From Cupriavidus neocaledonicus (GTDB taxonomy: Bacteria > Pseudomonadota > Gammaproteobacteria > Burkholderiales > Burkholderiaceae): DNA of 64,000 bases. The notes beneath the pieces are model-generated. The model searched no databases and was not told the DNA's origin. It was given only the letters and a program-made list of their open reading frames with translations. The translations under genes were made by a program, and so were the position numbers. The stretch is from positions 248,001 to 312,000 of the forward strand of contig NZ_AQUR01000107.1 in the NCBI RefSeq assembly GCF_000372525.1. The letters are read 5' to 3'. Below, piece by piece: positions 1-7,541 of the stretch (position 1 is its first letter; every line of letters begins with the position of its first letter).

Positions 1-2
1 GC

Positions 3-365
3 GGTGGCGGCCAGGGCCAGGGCCGCGGACGGGCCGAGGCGCGTCCGGCCGGCGACGGCGACGGCGCGCAGCGCCAGCGTCCCGCGCGCCAGGGGCAGGG
101 CGCGCCGCGCCAGGGTCAAGGTCAAGGCCAAGGCCAAAGCCAGGGCCAGCGTGGCAACGGCGCCGCCAACGGCAACCGTGCCGCCCAGCCCGCCGGCGCG
201 CGCAACCCGGCGCCACGACGCGACGGCCAGGAACCGGCGCGCCCGCAACGGGCCGCGGCCCAGCCCGCGCGCCAGCCGAATGACGCGGCGCCGGCACCGG
301 CGCGCAACCGCCGTCCGGCGCCGCAGGCGGCGCTGCTGGGCGGCAACCGCAAGCCGGCGCGCTAA
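3..365 (+). CDS. C-terminal Gly/Gln/Arg-rich tail of a truncated protein, possibly a DEAD-box RNA helicase
   Basis: Only the last ~120 codons lie in the window; the 5' end is off the left edge. The frame is fixed by the TAA at 363-365. The tail is low complexity: GQGQG and RQGQG units, then an Ala/Pro/Arg-rich stretch ending in a basic NRKPAR. No catalytic domain is visible. Such RGG-like disordered tails are typical of RhlE-type DEAD-box helicases in Burkholderiales, where they bind RNA, but that identity is a guess from composition. The codon choice (CGC/CAG/GGC) fits the host. Confidence 0.5.
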   Translation, partial: GGGQGQGRGRAEARPAGDGDGAQRQRPARQGQGAPRQGQGQGQGQSQGQRGNGAANGNRAAQPAGARNPAPRRDGQEPARPQRAAAQPARQPNDAAPAPARNRRPAPQAALLGGNRKPAR

Positions 366-384
366 CGCGGACCCGGCCGGCACC

Positions 385-1443
385 ATGCATGCGTCCGACG
401 CCCCCGCCGACTCCGGTTTGTCCTCCGGTATCCCATACGCCGGCCTGACGCCGGAGCTGATGCTGGACGCGCTCGAGAGCGCCGGCCTGCGCCCCGACGG
501 GCGCCTGCTGGCGCTCAACAGCTACGAGAACCGCGTCTGGCAGGTGGGCATCGAGGACGCCGCGCCGGTCATCGCCAAGTTCTATCGCCCCGGCCGCTGG
601 ACCGACGCGGCCATCCTGGAAGAGCATGCGTTCGTGCAGCAGCTGGCCGACGCCGAGATCCCCGCCGTGCCGGCCATGGCGCTGGCGCCGGGCGAGGCCG
701 GTACGCTGCTGCATCATGCGGGCTTCCGTTTTGCGGTCTTCCCCCGCTGCGGCGGCCGCGAGCCGGCGCTGGACCGCGCCGATACGCTGACCTGGCTGGG
801 CCGGTTCATCGGCCGCATCCATGCCCTGGGCGCGGCCCAACCCTACCAGGCGCGCCCCGCGCTGGATGCCGACACCTTCGGCATTGCCCCGCGCGACTGG
901 CTGCTCGCCAGCGGCTGCATTCCGGCCGATCTGCTGCCCGCGTGGCAGTCGGTGGCGCAACTGGCGCTGGACGGCGTCCAGCGCTGCTATGAGCGCGCCG
1001 GCGACGTACGGTTGCTGCGCGTCCATGGCGACTGCCATCGCGGCAATGTGCTGTGGATCGACGAGGACGACGCCCGCGGCGGCGCCCATGGCGAGCCGGG
1101 CCCGCACTTCGTCGACTTCGACGACAGCCGCATGGCCCCGGCGATCCAGGACATCTGGATGCTGCTCGAGGGCGACCGCGCGGCGATGCAAGGCCAGCTT
1201 GCCGACATCGTCGCCGGCTATGAGGATTTTGCGGAATTCCCCACGCGCGAACTGTGGCTGGTGGAAGCGCTGCGCACGCTGCGGCTGCTGCATTACAGCG
1301 CCTGGCTGGCCAGCCGCTGGACCGACCCGGCCTTTCCGGCCGCCTTCCCGTGGTTCGGCACGGCGCGTTACTGGCAGGACCGCATCCTGGAGCTGCGCGA
1401 GCAGGTCGCGCTGATGGACGAAGCGCCCCTGTGGGGCGCCTGA
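385..1443 (+). CDS. srkA: SrkA/YihE-family stress response serine/threonine kinase
   Basis: A 352-aa cytoplasmic kinase of the aminoglycoside-phosphotransferase-like fold. In E. coli the family (SrkA, formerly YihE/RdoA) phosphorylates proteins and protects against envelope and oxidative stress. Visible motifs are the VIAKFYRP lysine strand near residue 68, the catalytic loop HGDCHRGNVLW near residue 218, and the metal-binding FVDFDDS near residue 245. The ATG at 385 is preferred over the upstream frame opening because the preceding codons are low complexity and belong to the neighbouring gene's region; the protein starts 20 bp after that gene's stop. Length matches the family (about 330-350 aa). 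It is followed by a convergent universal stress protein gene. Confidence 0.88.
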   Translation: MHASDAPADSGLSSGIPYAGLTPELMLDALESAGLRPDGRLLALNSYENRVWQVGIEDAAPVIAKFYRPGRWTDAAILEEHAFVQQLADAEIPAVPAMALAPGEAGTLLHHAGFRFAVFPRCGGREPALDRADTLTWLGRFIGRIHALGAAQPYQARPALDADTFGIAPRDWLLASGCIPADLLPAWQSVAQLALDGVQRCYERAGDVRLLRVHGDCHRGNVLWIDEDDARGGAHGEPGPHFVDFDDSRMAPAIQDIWMLLEGDRAAMQGQLADIVAGYEDFAEFPTRELWLVEALRTLRLLHYSAWLASRWTDPAFPAAFPWFGTARYWQDRILELREQVALMDEAPLWGA

Positions 1444-1491
1444 AGCTTGCCGCAAGGCGGCGCCGTTGCGGCACCGCCGTCAGTTGGGGGC

Positions 1492-1932
1492 TTAACCCTT
1501 CTTTTCCGGGGTCTTGACCAGCACCACCGGGCAGTCCGACTGGGCCAGCACCCGGCCCGCCACCGAACCGATCACGGCATCGAAGAACGAGCCGCGCCCG
1601 TGCGTGCCCATCACGATGGCCGCCGCATCCACTGACTTCGCGTAGGCGACGATGCGCTCGGGCGCGAAGCCGTGCAGCGGGTGCCGCTCGAACGGCACAT
1701 TGGCCGCGGCGAGGATGTCGCAGACCGCCGCCATCGCCTTGTCGCTGGCTTCCCTGTGCCAGTCGTCGATGGTTTCCTTGCTGACAAAGGCGCGCACCTG
1801 GCCGCTGACTTCTGGCGCGACATGGACGACATGCACGGTGAAGCCGTTCTGCAGCAGCTTGCCTTCGGCGATAAAGCGCGCCGCGGCGTCGCTGAAGGCC
1901 GAGCCGTCGGTGGCGAGGACGATATTGGTCAT
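1492..1932 (-). CDS. universal stress protein, UspA family
   Basis: A 146-aa single-domain UspA-fold protein. It opens with NIVLATDGS, the usual first strand and nucleotide-binding Asp, and carries the ATP-binding signature G-x2-G-x9-G-S (GTHGRG then IGS) near residues 108-122, so it is probably an ATP-binding Usp. The start at 1932 has an AGGAGA ribosome site directly upstream, which rules out the 20-residue longer opening. It is convergent with the SrkA-like kinase and divergent from the CoA-transferase gene. The client or signal cannot be told from sequence. Confidence 0.9.
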   Translation of the reverse strand: MTNIVLATDGSAFSDAAARFIAEGKLLQNGFTVHVVHVAPEVSGQVRAFVSKETIDDWHREASDKAMAAVCDILAAANVPFERHPLHGFAPERIVAYAKSVDAAAIVMGTHGRGSFFDAVIGSVAGRVLAQSDCPVVLVKTPEKKG

Positions 1933-2281
1933 GGCGGGATCTCCTGGATGGGGGCTGTCGGAAGCGCCGCGGCGATGTGGCCGCAACGCCATCTGGAACC
2001 ATCATGCCCCCTAGTGTCCCGCCAGGATGCGATTCAGATCAAGTCGGATCGGAATTGTCCGATTTACTGGTGCGATAACCGGTTGGCCGGTCGATTGATG
2101 GATTCCGTCATTCCGGCTGAAGCATTTGGCCATTGCCCCGTCAACACGGCGCCGCGTAGCATGCTTGCGAGCCCCGCGGCAAGCATGGCCCGCCCGTGCG
2201 GCCAAGGGCAGACGATCCCGCTACCAATGCAAGCCGCCTCCCGCCACAGCGCGCGCAGGCGGCGAACCGGAGACAACCATC
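1933..2281. other. 349-bp divergent intergenic region
   Basis: Separates the universal stress protein gene (minus) from the CoA-transferase gene (plus), so it must hold both promoters. The stretch 2020-2110 is visibly less GC-rich than its surroundings, as promoter DNA often is here. I see no convincing -35/-10 pair, operator or small gene. Confidence 0.4.
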
Positions 2282-3349
2282 ATGAGCGAGCGCGGCAACC
2301 TGCAGCCCCTGCGCGGTATCAAGGTCGTGGAATTCGAAGGCATCGGCCCCGGCCCGCTGTGCGGTGCCATGCTGGCCGGCCTGGGCGCCGAAGTCACGCT
2401 GGTGACCCGCCCGGTGGCCCCCGACGCGCGGCGCATCCTGCGCGGCCAGTCGGTGCCGGCCGAGATGGAACTGGAGCACGGCAAGCGCGTGGTGCAGCTG
2501 AACCTGAAAGCGCCCGCAGACGTGGCCGCCGCGCTCGACCTGGTGGCCGGCGCCGACGCGCTGATCGAGGGCCTGCGTCCCGGCGCGATGGAGCGCCTGG
2601 GGCTGGGCCCCAAGGCCTGCCATGCCCGCAATCCGCGCCTGGTCTACGGCCGCATGACCGGCTGGGGCCAGACCGGCCCGCTGTCGCAGAGCGCGGGCCA
2701 TGACCTCAACTACATCGCGCTGACCGGCCTGCTGTCGATGGCCGCGCGCGAAGGCAGCCTGCCGATGGTGCCGCCGACCGTGATGGGCGATGCCACCGGC
2801 GCGCTCGGGCTGGCGTTCGGCATCACCAGCGCCATCCTCAGCGCGCGCGCCAGCGGCGAGGGCTGCGTGGTCGATGCCGCCATCACCGACATCGTCGCCA
2901 TGCTCGGCTCGCTGGTGCAGGTGTCGCGCGCGGCCGGCACGCTGGGCGGCCCGCAACCGAGCCCGTTCCATGACTCGCCGTTCTATGACGTGTACCCGTG
3001 CGCGGACGGGCGCGCCATCACCCTCGGCGCGCTCGAGCCGCAGTTCTACCGTGAACTGCTCGAACGCCTGGCGCTGAGCGACATCGATCCGGCCGCGCAG
3101 TACGACCGCGAACAGTGGCCCGCGGTGAAGGCCCGCATCGCCGCCACCATTGCCAGCAAGCCCAGCACCCACTGGGAGTCGGTGCTGGGCGGCACCGACG
3201 TATGCTTCGCACGGGTGCTGACGCTGGACGAGGCCGCGCGCCATCCGCACAACCAGGCGCGCGGCACGTACCGCCTGTATCGGCAGGGCGAGCGCGAGGT
3301 GCCGCGCTCCGCGCCCGCGCCGCGCTTCCTGCCAGCCGGGACGGAATGA
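2282..3349 (+). CDS. family III CoA-transferase (CaiB/BaiF), alpha-methylacyl-CoA racemase-like
   Basis: A 355-aa protein of the CaiB/BaiF family, whose members move CoA between carboxylates or racemise 2-methylacyl-CoAs. The N-terminus LRGIKVVEFEGIGPGPLCGAMLAGLGAEVT is the typical Rossmann start, the YGRMTGWGQTGP block near residue 125 is the family signature, and GHDLNYIALTG near residue 140 supplies the aspartate of the racemase/transferase active site. Length and the presence of the racemase-like GHDLNY motif favour alpha-methylacyl-CoA racemase over CaiB. Start chosen at the ATG at 2282, which follows a GGAGACAACC ribosome site. Substrate not determinable. Confidence 0.85.
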   Translation: MSERGNLQPLRGIKVVEFEGIGPGPLCGAMLAGLGAEVTLVTRPVAPDARRILRGQSVPAEMELEHGKRVVQLNLKAPADVAAALDLVAGADALIEGLRPGAMERLGLGPKACHARNPRLVYGRMTGWGQTGPLSQSAGHDLNYIALTGLLSMAAREGSLPMVPPTVMGDATGALGLAFGITSAILSARASGEGCVVDAAITDIVAMLGSLVQVSRAAGTLGGPQPSPFHDSPFYDVYPCADGRAITLGALEPQFYRELLERLALSDIDPAAQYDREQWPAVKARIAATIASKPSTHWESVLGGTDVCFARVLTLDEAARHPHNQARGTYRLYRQGEREVPRSAPAPRFLPAGTE

Positions 3350-3532
3350 CCGGCTTTGCAGCCACTTGACGCCATCCGCGTCATCGAAGGAAAAGCCTGA
3401 CTCTCGTGCAGAATCTGCTGCGTTCGCGCAGTGAGAATTCGGCGCATCAAGGCCCCTCAGGGCCCTTAACCTTGGCATAGCCAGTCCCTGGCCAATTCCC
3501 CGCCAGTTCGCCAGTTGTTAAGGAGCCCTGAA

Positions 3533-4159
3533 TTGCCCCCAACGCTGATCGTCGACGAACCCTCGAGGTTCCGCACCTTGTTATGCGCAGAACTCGCCGC
3601 CGAGTTTGACGCCGACGAGGTCCTGGAAACGGATGGTGTCAGGGAGGGATACCGCCTCGCCCGCGAGCACCGGCCCGGCCTGGTGCTGGTCGACGTCGAA
3701 CGCTTCGGCAACCCCGGCATCGACTTCGTCCGCAGGGTGGTGGCCACGCTGCCAGGCGTGCCGCTGCTGGTCCTGTCCGGCAGCGACACCGCGCAGTCAC
3801 CGGTGCGGGCACTGCGCGCCGGCGCGCACGGCTTCGTGGTCAAGCAGCGCGGCGTCGAAGAAGTCATGCAGGCCGTGCGCGGCGTGCTGAGCGGATATCT
3901 GGTGTTTCCGCTGCAGACGCTGGAGACCGTGCGCCAGCTCGGCGAGCAGCAGCAGGCCGGCCTGCCGCGGCTGAGCAACCGCGAGATCACTGTCCTCCAA
4001 TACCTGGCGCGCGGGCATTCCAACAAGTCGATCGCCGCGCAGCTGCTGATCAGCAGCAAGACCGTCAGCACGCACAAGGCCAATATCATGGCCAAGCTGC
4101 ACGTGGGCTCGCTGGTCGAGATGGTGGACTACGCGCGCCGGCACCAGCTGGTGTGGTGA
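3533..4159 (+). CDS. LuxR/NarL-type response regulator
   Basis: A 208-aa two-domain regulator. The receiver domain (about 1-120) has the phospho-acceptor aspartate in LVLVDVERF near residue 56, a hydrophobic strand ending in LSGSD, and the conserved lysine in GFVVKQRG. The C-terminal LuxR helix-turn-helix runs from LSNREITVLQYLARG to AKLHVGSLVEMVDYA. A TTG at 3533 is chosen as start because an AAGGAG ribosome site lies 7 bp upstream; an earlier TTG at 3515 has none and would place that site inside the gene. No histidine kinase is adjacent, so its sensor is elsewhere. The first acidic pocket residue pair is weak (IVDEPS), so phosphorylation efficiency is uncertain. Confidence 0.87.
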   Translation: MPPTLIVDEPSRFRTLLCAELAAEFDADEVLETDGVREGYRLAREHRPGLVLVDVERFGNPGIDFVRRVVATLPGVPLLVLSGSDTAQSPVRALRAGAHGFVVKQRGVEEVMQAVRGVLSGYLVFPLQTLETVRQLGEQQQAGLPRLSNREITVLQYLARGHSNKSIAAQLLISSKTVSTHKANIMAKLHVGSLVEMVDYARRHQLVW

Positions 4160-4252
4160 ACGTCACCCGGCGGGTTTGCCCCGCCACGCCGCGCCCATCG
4201 GCCATCGCGGGTAGACTGTGGGCATCTGTGACGAATCCGAGCTATCCGCCCG

Positions 4253-5842
4253 ATGCCCCAGACCCTGAATGCTGCCGTGCGCCGCCTCGGCGCCGTCGCC
4301 ATTGCCTGCGCCGCCTGGCTGGCCGTGCCCGCCTTCGCCAACGAGCCGATGTGGTTGGTGCAGGGCCGGCCGGTGCCGGAGGCGCGCCAGGCGGTGGACG
4401 CGCTGGCCGCGGTGGCCGCCGATGGCCTCGATCCGCGCGACTACGATGCCGAAGCCCTGCGCCAGGCGGTGACCCAGGCCGCCCACGGCCCCGCGCTGCC
4501 GCCCGATGCCGCGGCGCGGCTGGATGCGGCGCTGAGCGCCGCCATGGAGCGCATGCTGTCCGACCTGCACGGCGGCCGCATCAACCCGCGCGCGGTCCAT
4601 GCCAATTTCGCGCCGCAGGCGGAACGGCCTTTCGATGCCGCCACCTGGCTGCGCGATGCCGTCACCCAGCATCGGCTGTCCGACGCCATCCGCCAGGCGG
4701 CGCCGACGTTCCCGCTGTACGGCACGCTGCGCCAGGCCCTGGCCCGCTACCGCGACATCGCGCGGCAACCGGTGTGGCAGCAGCCGCTGCCGCCGCTGCA
4801 GGCCAGCAAGCTGACGCCAGGCCAGCCGTGGGGCGGCGTCGCCGCACTGACCGCGCGCCTGGTGGCGCTGGGCGACTTGCCGGTCGGCACGGCGCCGCCG
4901 GCACGCTACGAGGGCGCGCTGGTCGATGGCGTCAAGGCCTTCCAGTCGCGCCATGGGCTGCAGCCCGACGGCGTGATCGGCGCGGCCACGCTCGCACAGC
5001 TGAACCTGCCCATCGCCGAGCGCGTGCGGCAGATCGAACTGACCATGGAGCGCCTGCGCTGGACCCCGCTGGACGGCCCGCGCATGATCGTGGTCAACGT
5101 GCCGGAGTTCATGCTGCGCGCCTATGAAATCCGCGACGGCAAGCTCGACATCAAGCTGGAGATGAAGGTGATCGTCGGCAAGGCGCTCGACACGCGCACG
5201 CCGCTGTTCGAGGAGGACATGCGCTATATCGAATTCAGCCCGTACTGGAATATCCCGCCGTCGATCGCGCGCCGCGAGACGGTGCCGCGCCTGCGCCGCG
5301 ATCCGGGGTATTTCAACCGGCAGGGCCTGGAGTTCGTCGGCGGTGATGGCAAGCCCGTAACCACCTTGTCCGAGGAGAACCTGGAAGCGGTGCTGAACGG
5401 CGGTCTGCGCATCCGCCAGCGGCCCGGCCCGCTCAACGCCCTGGGCGACATCAAGTTCGTGTTCCCCAACAACGAGAACATCTACCTGCACCACACGCCG
5501 TCGCCGCAGTTGTTCAAGCGCGACCGGCGCGACTTCAGCCACGGCTGCATCCGCGTGGAAGCCCCAGTAGCGCTGGCCCAGTTCGTGTTGCACGATATGC
5601 CGGACTGGAACGAGACCCGGATCCGCGAGGCCATGGCACGGGGCAAGTCGAACACGGTGCGCCTGCAGCAGCCGTTGCCGGTGGTGCTGGCTTACGGCAC
5701 GGTCATCGCGCGCGCCGATGGTCGTGTATCCTTCCTGCCTGACATCTACGGTCACGACAAATTGCTGGACAAGGCGCTGCGTCAACGCAACGGTCGCCCC
5801 CAGCCGCGCGCTGTGGCAAGCGCCTCCGGCGTCATCCATTGA
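4253..5842 (+). CDS. periplasmic L,D-transpeptidase (YkuD/LdtD-like) with peptidoglycan-binding domain
   Basis: A 529-aa exported enzyme that should form 3-3 cross-links in peptidoglycan or attach proteins to it. Residues 1-29 form a signal peptide ending AVPAFA. A scaffold region follows, then a PGBD-1-type motif (VKAFQSRHGLQPDGVIGAATLAQL, near residues 225-250), then the YkuD domain with the catalytic SHGCIRV near residue 430. The order (signal, long N-terminal scaffold, peptidoglycan-binding, catalytic) matches LdtD/YcbB. It is 33 bp upstream of a MepK-like peptidase, a pairing also seen in enterobacteria (ycbB-ycbK), so the two are probably co-transcribed. Confidence 0.92.
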   Translation: MPQTLNAAVRRLGAVAIACAAWLAVPAFANEPMWLVQGRPVPEARQAVDALAAVAADGLDPRDYDAEALRQAVTQAAHGPALPPDAAARLDAALSAAMERMLSDLHGGRINPRAVHANFAPQAERPFDAATWLRDAVTQHRLSDAIRQAAPTFPLYGTLRQALARYRDIARQPVWQQPLPPLQASKLTPGQPWGGVAALTARLVALGDLPVGTAPPARYEGALVDGVKAFQSRHGLQPDGVIGAATLAQLNLPIAERVRQIELTMERLRWTPLDGPRMIVVNVPEFMLRAYEIRDGKLDIKLEMKVIVGKALDTRTPLFEEDMRYIEFSPYWNIPPSIARRETVPRLRRDPGYFNRQGLEFVGGDGKPVTTLSEENLEAVLNGGLRIRQRPGPLNALGDIKFVFPNNENIYLHHTPSPQLFKRDRRDFSHGCIRVEAPVALAQFVLHDMPDWNETRIREAMARGKSNTVRLQQPLPVVLAYGTVIARADGRVSFLPDIYGHDKLLDKALRQRNGRPQPRAVASASGVIH

Positions 5843-5875
5843 GGCGCCGCACCCCGCACATTCAGAGGAAGTACC

Positions 5876-6463
5876 ATGACTGACGCGACGCGCAAGGCAC
5901 GCCGCCGCTTTCTTCATACCACCGGAACCCTGGCGCTGGCCGCCGGCCTGATGCCGCTGGCGCCGCGTCGCGCGCTGGCCAACCTGCCCGCCAACCAGGC
6001 GCTGGCCGGCCTGCCGGACGCCCGCACGCTGGCTTTCGATCACACCCACACCGGCGAGCGCGTGTCGCTGGTCTATGCCGTGGGCGACCGTTTCGTGCCC
6101 GAAGCGTTGACGACGCTCAACGGCTTCCTGCGCGACCACTATTCGGGCATGGTCGGCACCATCGATCCGCAGCTGTTCGACCTGCTGTTCCAGGTGCGTC
6201 GCGAGCTCGGCACCGACAAGCCGTTCCAGGTCATTTCCGGCTACCGCAGCCCGGCCACCAATTCGCGGCTGCGCAACTCGCGCGGCGGCGGGGTGGCCAG
6301 GCATAGCCTGCATATGGACGGCAAGGCCATCGATATCCGGCTCGCCGGCGTGTCGCTGGCCGATGTACGCGATGCCGCCAGGTCATTGCAGGGCGGCGGC
6401 GTCGGCTACTACGAGTCCGACCAGTTCGTGCATATCGACACCGGACGCGTGCGCTACTGGTAA
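5876..6463 (+). CDS. Tat-exported DUF882/M15-family murein endopeptidase, MepK-like
   Basis: A 195-aa protein with a twin-arginine signal (KARRRFLHTTGTLALAAGL) cut near residue 35. The mature part is a DUF882/peptidase M15A domain: GYRSPATNSRLR, then the zinc-ligand block HSLHMDGKAIDIRL near residues 142-155 and a last histidine in FVHIDTGRVRYW. E. coli MepK (YcbK) with this architecture cleaves the 3-3 cross-links made by L,D-transpeptidases, which fits the gene just upstream. An AGAGGAAG ribosome site precedes the ATG. The gene ends close to a strong bidirectional hairpin at 6540-6574. Confidence 0.9.
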   Translation: MTDATRKARRRFLHTTGTLALAAGLMPLAPRRALANLPANQALAGLPDARTLAFDHTHTGERVSLVYAVGDRFVPEALTTLNGFLRDHYSGMVGTIDPQLFDLLFQVRRELGTDKPFQVISGYRSPATNSRLRNSRGGGVARHSLHMDGKAIDIRLAGVSLADVRDAARSLQGGGVGYYESDQFVHIDTGRVRYW

Positions 6464-6539
6464 GCGTTGCCCGCGGGGGTCGTCCGGCATGGACGGCCTC
6501 GTGCCGTTGCCCTGAACATCTGTCCGCGAGCACCAAAGC

Positions 6540-6574
6540 AAAAAGCCGCGAACCCTTGCGGGATCGCGGCTTTT
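6540..6574. terminator. hairpin terminator, displaced tRNA-Met terminator
   Basis: GC-rich stem formed by AAAAGCCGCGA and its complement around a short loop, with A-tract on one side and T-tract on the other, so it can work in both directions. It is nearly identical to the hairpin at 14570-14606 next to the tRNA. I infer it is the original terminator of the tRNA-Met gene, pushed 8 kb away by integration, and that it now also ends the MepK-like gene. Confidence 0.75.
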
Positions 6575-6582
6575 CAAATAGA

Positions 6583-6599
6583 TGGTGGCGAATCAGGGA
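6583..6599. repeat. attL core, 17-bp duplicate of the tRNA-Met 3' end
   Basis: tggtggcgaatcaggga is identical to the last 17 bases of the tRNA-Met gene (complement of the CCA end, discriminator and acceptor stem) at 14614-14630. Same orientation. It marks the far end of the integrated element. Confidence 0.85.
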
Positions 6600-6862
6600 T
6601 ACACCTGTGAGCCGCGGTGTATGTCTCTAAGTGTTTGATTTTCTTAGACATTGCTCCGCCAACAGGTAGCGAATACGCGCGGTGTGCTACACCTTGGTGC
6701 TAACTGTTAAGGTTGGTGTGAGCGTAGCACATGTCGACCGGGCGCCGCTGCCTCTAAGTGCTACGTATAAGGATTTCCGTTTTAAAAACCGGTCCCCACA
6801 ACAAAAGCATGGGGTAGAGGTTTTCGTTTTATTTCTAAGGGGTCGCCCGGTGTCCATGACAT
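6600..6862. promoter_or_regulatory. element left end with clustered GTGCTAC motifs, candidate integrase/excisionase arm sites
   Basis: No gene here. The 7-mer GTGCTAC occurs at 6684-6690 and 6759-6765 and in reverse (GTAGCAC) at 6724-6730; the longer form TGTGCTACACCT at 6683-6694 is repeated exactly at 14540-14551, just inside the other end. An imperfect inverted repeat (TGTCTCTAAG ... CTTAGACA) lies around 6622-6650. Short repeats clustered inside both ends of an integrated element are what arm-type binding sites look like; function is inferred. Confidence 0.45.
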
Positions 6863-7204
6863 TCACCGTGCTTTCTTCCTCGCAACCAGCTCCCGATAGA
6901 GCGTGCTCCCAGCGTCGGCGAGCTTCGACAGGGGGTTATTTCGGCAGTAATTATCCACCCACACGACGGCCTGATCTGAACTGATTCCGTGCAAGGGGTC
7001 GCCGTAAGAGGAGCCAATAGCAGCGTTGGCACCGCTCAAGAAGCCAAATAGCCATGCCTGATGTAACGATCCTGAAAGTGAGTCACCTCTAGTCTTTACC
7101 CACATCCCGCAATCAACTGCGCCGAGAACCGAGACGTTCTCCGCGTGTCCCGTGGTCGTCAGCATGGCAAACACAAGCGCCGAGCATCCAATGGTCTTCT
7201 TCAT
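6863..7204 (-). CDS. small exported protein resembling Rap1a/Tai-type immunity proteins
   Basis: A 113-aa protein with a clear signal peptide (MKKTIGCSALVFAMLTTTGHA). The mature part has CGMWVKTR, a central AWLFGFLSGANAA helix, and WVDNYCRNNPLSKLADA near the end, giving two cysteines that could form a disulphide. This cysteine-helix-YCR.NPL pattern recalls the Rap1a/Tai immunity family and related small phage or island proteins; the assignment is from memory of the pattern only. A GGGGAGAGG ribosome site supports the start. No cognate effector gene is adjacent. It is the last gene before attL. Confidence 0.5.
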   Translation of the reverse strand: MKKTIGCSALVFAMLTTTGHAENVSVLGAVDCGMWVKTRGDSLSGSLHQAWLFGFLSGANAAIGSSYGDPLHGISSDQAVVWVDNYCRNNPLSKLADAGSTLYRELVARKKAR

Positions 7205-7361
7205 GCCACCTCTCCCCTATGTGGTGCTCCTGAGATTCTGCCAGCGGTATGTGACCGCAGACCAGTGTCATGTAGAACTCGCACGCCGACAGCGCTGAAT
7301 GTGGGTAACTGAACCCCATTCGAATAGCTTTTTGATGGGAATCTAATGGGAATCCAATGCC

Positions 7362-7401
7362 GGAAGGGGTTGCAGATTGGTGGGGAAGTGCAACCCCTTC
7401 C
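7362..7401. repeat. 13-bp perfect inverted repeat plus a third direct copy
   Basis: GGAAGGGGTTGCA at 7362-7374 is the exact complement of TGCAACCCCTTCC at 7389-7401, spacer 14 bp. The sequence TGCAACCCCTTC recurs at 7425-7436. No T-tract follows, so it looks more like a protein-binding array or RNA structure than a terminator. Confidence 0.6.
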
Positions 7402-7476
7402 TGAGCTTAGGGGCCGAAAATTGCTGCAACCCCTTCTTTCCTTATCTGGCGCGGGTTTCCGGGTAGTTTGGTATCA

Positions 7477-7503
7477 AGACCCCCATACAATGTATGGGGG
7501 TCT
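7477..7503. terminator. 27-bp near-perfect palindrome downstream of the unknown 327-aa gene
   Basis: Arms AGACCCCCATAC (7477-7488) and GTATGGGGGTCT (7492-7503) pair perfectly, with the three middle bases also nearly symmetric. It lies 39 bp past the stop of the minus-strand operon, a position that suits a terminator, but there is no clear U-tract, so an operator for a dimeric protein is equally possible. Confidence 0.45.
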
Positions 7504-7541
7504 GAGGCACGTGATTTTGGGGTGCTATTTAGAGAATTCTC

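Larger units (their letters stand above)
7205..7541. other. 337-bp gap with two strong palindromes
   Basis: No credible gene. It holds the ribosome site and promoter of the small exported protein, a tandem atgggaatc pair at 7334-7354, and the two inverted repeats listed separately at 7362-7401 and 7477-7503. This is the most structured non-coding stretch in the element. Confidence 0.5.

Noticed and set aside
6682..6984. Open frame of 100 aa on the plus strand at the element's left end
   Set aside because: It crosses the putative arm-site cluster, overlaps the small exported protein on the other strand, has no ribosome site and no recognisable composition.
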